6,627 bases of DNA, from NCBI GenBank assembly GCA_002782605.1, contig PFIF01000115.1, positions 1 through 6,627 on the forward strand. The letters run 5' to 3'. The notes beneath the pieces are model-generated. The model saw nothing but the letters and a program-made list of their open reading frames with translations, had not been told where the DNA came from and did not search any database. The stretch comes from Deltaproteobacteria bacterium CG_4_8_14_3_um_filter_43_13. Lineage in GTDB: Bacteria; Desulfobacterota; UBA8473. Position numbers and translations under genes: made by a program. Of the stretch, positions 5,053 to 6,627 are shown in pieces. Within the stretch, counting starts at the first letter, position 1. Each line of letters starts with the position of its first letter.

Positions 5053-5988
5053 CTAAGTGTTAAAAACTCGAATCAATTTACAAATCATATCCCACCCATC
5101 TTTCTTATCAGTTAATGGGGAAGTTATCAAAGACTCGCCTACGGCGATTAGATCGTCTTTTAAAGAAGTAATCCTTAGTCTTTCTCCTGTTTTAATATGG
5201 AATAGACAAATGTCTTTCACATCGTCGACTATAATCTGTTTACCATGCCTAACCCTTCTTGCCAGATCGTCATTTACCTTTATTTGAGGCAAGTTATTTA
5301 AGGCTTTATCTAATGGTATTACTTTGTCTTTTACTGCCCCATTTTTCAACAGGACTTCTAACTCATCTAGAGAATGAGAATCTTTGATATAAAAGCTACC
5401 ACTTCTTATCCTTCTCAGCCCAACTAGGTGGGCACCACAACCCAATCTCTTGCCAATATCAGCACATAATGTTCTAATATAAGTACCTTTAGAACAGGAC
5501 ACATTAAATGAAACATAGGGAAGGTCAATCTTGGTAACATTAATTTTGAAGATGTGTATCTCCCTCTCTGGAGTATCAACGTATATACCTCTTCTTGCCA
5601 ATTTGTAAAGGGGGGTCCCTTGATACTTTAAGGCTGAAAACACTGGTGGCTTTTGCTTAATATTACCTTCGAAGCTTATAAAGGTATCAATTATCTTATT
5701 ATGATCCCCAGGAATCTGACAAGACTCTCTAATTACTCTACCAAACAGATCCTGGGTGTCTGTTTCTACACCCAGCTTTAAATCTGCTTCGTATTCCTTG
5801 TCATCGTTTATTAGAAATTGAACTATCTTGGTCGCTTCATTTATGCAAATAGGAAGAACACCAGTAGCCAGAGGGTCCAAGGTGCCTGTATGCCCTGCTT
5901 TATGAACCTTAAGTAACCTTTTCACCCTCTTTACAACATCATGAGAAGTAACCCCAGATGGTTTATCAATAATTAATATACCATTCAT
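5053..5988 (-). CDS. truB: tRNA pseudouridine(55) synthase TruB
   Basis: TruB isomerises U55 in the T-loop of elongator tRNAs to pseudouridine and acts as a tRNA chaperone. The 311-aa protein begins with the family signature MNGILIIDKPSGVTSHDVV. GHTGTLDPLATGVLP (residues 32-46) holds the catalytic Asp, D38. QKPPVFSALKYQG (112-124) is the RNA-binding motif and KGTYIRTL (167-174) carries the conserved Arg-bearing motif. Residues from about 238 (LPQIKV...) to 300 fit the C-terminal PUA domain. The length is typical. The ATG at 5986-5988 lies 10 bases after the phosphoesterase stop, whose TAGG overlaps a weak ribosome binding site, so the two are probably co-transcribed and coupled. No truncation or unusual residue is seen. 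Confidence 0.97.
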   Translation of the reverse strand: MNGILIIDKPSGVTSHDVVKRVKRLLKVHKAGHTGTLDPLATGVLPICINEATKIVQFLINDDKEYEADLKLGVETDTQDLFGRVIRESCQIPGDHNKIIDTFISFEGNIKQKPPVFSALKYQGTPLYKLARRGIYVDTPEREIHIFKINVTKIDLPYVSFNVSCSKGTYIRTLCADIGKRLGCGAHLVGLRRIRSGSFYIKDSHSLDELEVLLKNGAVKDKVIPLDKALNNLPQIKVNDDLARRVRHGKQIIVDDVKDICLFHIKTGERLRITSLKDDLIAVGESLITSPLTDKKDGWDMICKLIRVFNT

Positions 5989-5998
5989 TAAAAAATAC

Positions 5999-6627
5999 CT
6001 AGACTAACCTTCTACTAATAGCCTCAAAAACCTTCCCCTTTACCTCTAATAGACTGCCTCCGACATTCCCACCCGAAGCATTAGGATGCCCACCTCCGCT
6101 GAATTCCCTTGCAATATCAGCAACATCAACATCTTTGTTGGATCGAAAGCTAACCTTATAATAATTCTTGGATACCTCCCTGAACAAGACTGCCACTTTT
6201 ACACCCAAAATGGATCTAGGGTAGGTTACTATATCTTCTGTGAGTTCTGGAGTAGCCCCTGTTTTTTTTAACATTGAAAGCGTTGCCACCACGGAAGCTA
6301 TCCTTCCATTGCCTAAAATCTCCAATGTATTCAACACCAGCCCCAGTAATTTAAGCCTAGAAACAGGCATTTCTTGATAAATCTTTTCAGCAACGTTAGA
6401 CGGATTGACCCCTATTCTAACCATCTCACTCGCAATATGAAAAGCCCTCTCAGTTGTATTAGGATTGCAAAAGGCACCGGTATCTGTTAATATGGCAGTA
6501 TAGATGTTAAGAGCAATCTCATATGTAACCTCAATGGGAATATCCTTTAAAACAGCATATATGAGTTCTGCAGTGGAGCTGGATTGTGAATCAACCAATC
6601 TTATATCACCAAATCTACTATTAGTTA
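5999..6627 (-). CDS. nrnA: NrnA-like DHH/DHHA1 phosphoesterase (oligoribonuclease/pAp phosphatase), 3' part
   Basis: Proteins of this type use Mn2+ to degrade short RNA oligonucleotides (nanoRNA) and, in some cases, dephosphorylate 3'-phosphoadenosine 5'-phosphate. The 208 visible codons continue in frame to the window edge: TNSRFGDIRLVDSQSSSTAEL matches the FGDINLVDPxASSTxE region that follows the DHH motif. The N-terminal metal motifs, including DHH itself, therefore lie beyond 6627. Visible are TDTGAF (about residues 45-50 of the fragment), which supplies a metal-ligand Asp, and the C-terminal DHHA1 domain ending in FSGGGHPNASGG, the Gly/His-rich substrate-binding loop. A TTG at 6598 is an internal codon, not the true start. 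Position between rbfA and truB is common for this gene. The sub-activity (oligoribonuclease, pAp phosphatase or both) cannot be told from this fragment. Confidence 0.9.
   Translation of the reverse strand, partial: TNSRFGDIRLVDSQSSSTAELIYAVLKDIPIEVTYEIALNIYTAILTDTGAFCNPNTTERAFHIASEMVRIGVNPSNVAEKIYQEMPVSRLKLLGLVLNTLEILGNGRIASVVATLSMLKKTGATPELTEDIVTYPRSILGVKVAVLFREVSKNYYKVSFRSNKDVDVADIAREFSGGGHPNASGGNVGGSLLEVKGKVFEAISRRLV

Noticed and set aside
1..6627. CRISPR array, tRNA or rRNA gene, phage or known defence genes
   Set aside because: No regularly spaced repeats with unique spacers, no cloverleaf with a CCA-type acceptor and no recognisable phage or defence proteins were found on either strand.

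Overview
The window looks like bacterial chromosome of modest GC content, with AAAGGAG-type ribosome binding sites and a conserved run of translation and RNA-metabolism genes. It does not identify the lineage. RAYT-type repeats, attC-like sites and this nrnA-truB-rpsO-pnp-M16 order recall anaerobic or uncultivated lineages related to Deltaproteobacteria or Nitrospirota, but that is a guess.

Right part (1234-6627, all minus strand, read right to left): a housekeeping operon. It holds the 3' part of an NrnA-like DHH/DHHA1 phosphoesterase (open at the window edge), truB (tRNA pseudouridine-55 synthase), rpsO (ribosomal protein S15), pnp (polynucleotide phosphorylase) and an M16 zinc-peptidase gene. 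In many bacteria this block follows nusA-infB-rbfA, so those genes are expected beyond base 6627. The commonly interposed ribF is not between truB and rpsO. Two intergenic hairpins lie directly in front of the pnp and M16 ribosome binding sites. The M16 gene carries a single-base frameshift at an A6 run (T6 on the plus strand).

Left part (1-1233): an accessory graveyard. A small plus-strand gene (83 aa) overlaps by 14 nt a second gene that looks like the start of a retropepsin-type aspartic protease. That second gene is cut off by three tandem copies of a GGAGTTCCGGGGACA-type unit, of the kind found at the ends of REP-associated tyrosine transposase (RAYT) elements. Next comes a structure with most of the architecture of an integron attC site (572-658). 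A ribosome binding site and the N-terminus of a methyltransferase-like ORF start 43 bp past its predicted crossover point. That ORF is interrupted by the end of a RAYT element whose transposase survives only as a C-terminal fragment (774-1058, minus). The segment from 1059 to 1233 separates this debris from the operon and has no recognisable gene or terminator.

The main point of interest is the nested set of fragments at 385-1058, which suggests a gene-cassette-like segment invaded at least twice by RAYT-type elements. No complete undescribed defence or regulatory system is visible. The nearest candidate is the translationally overlapping small-protein/retropepsin pair, whose second member is broken here.
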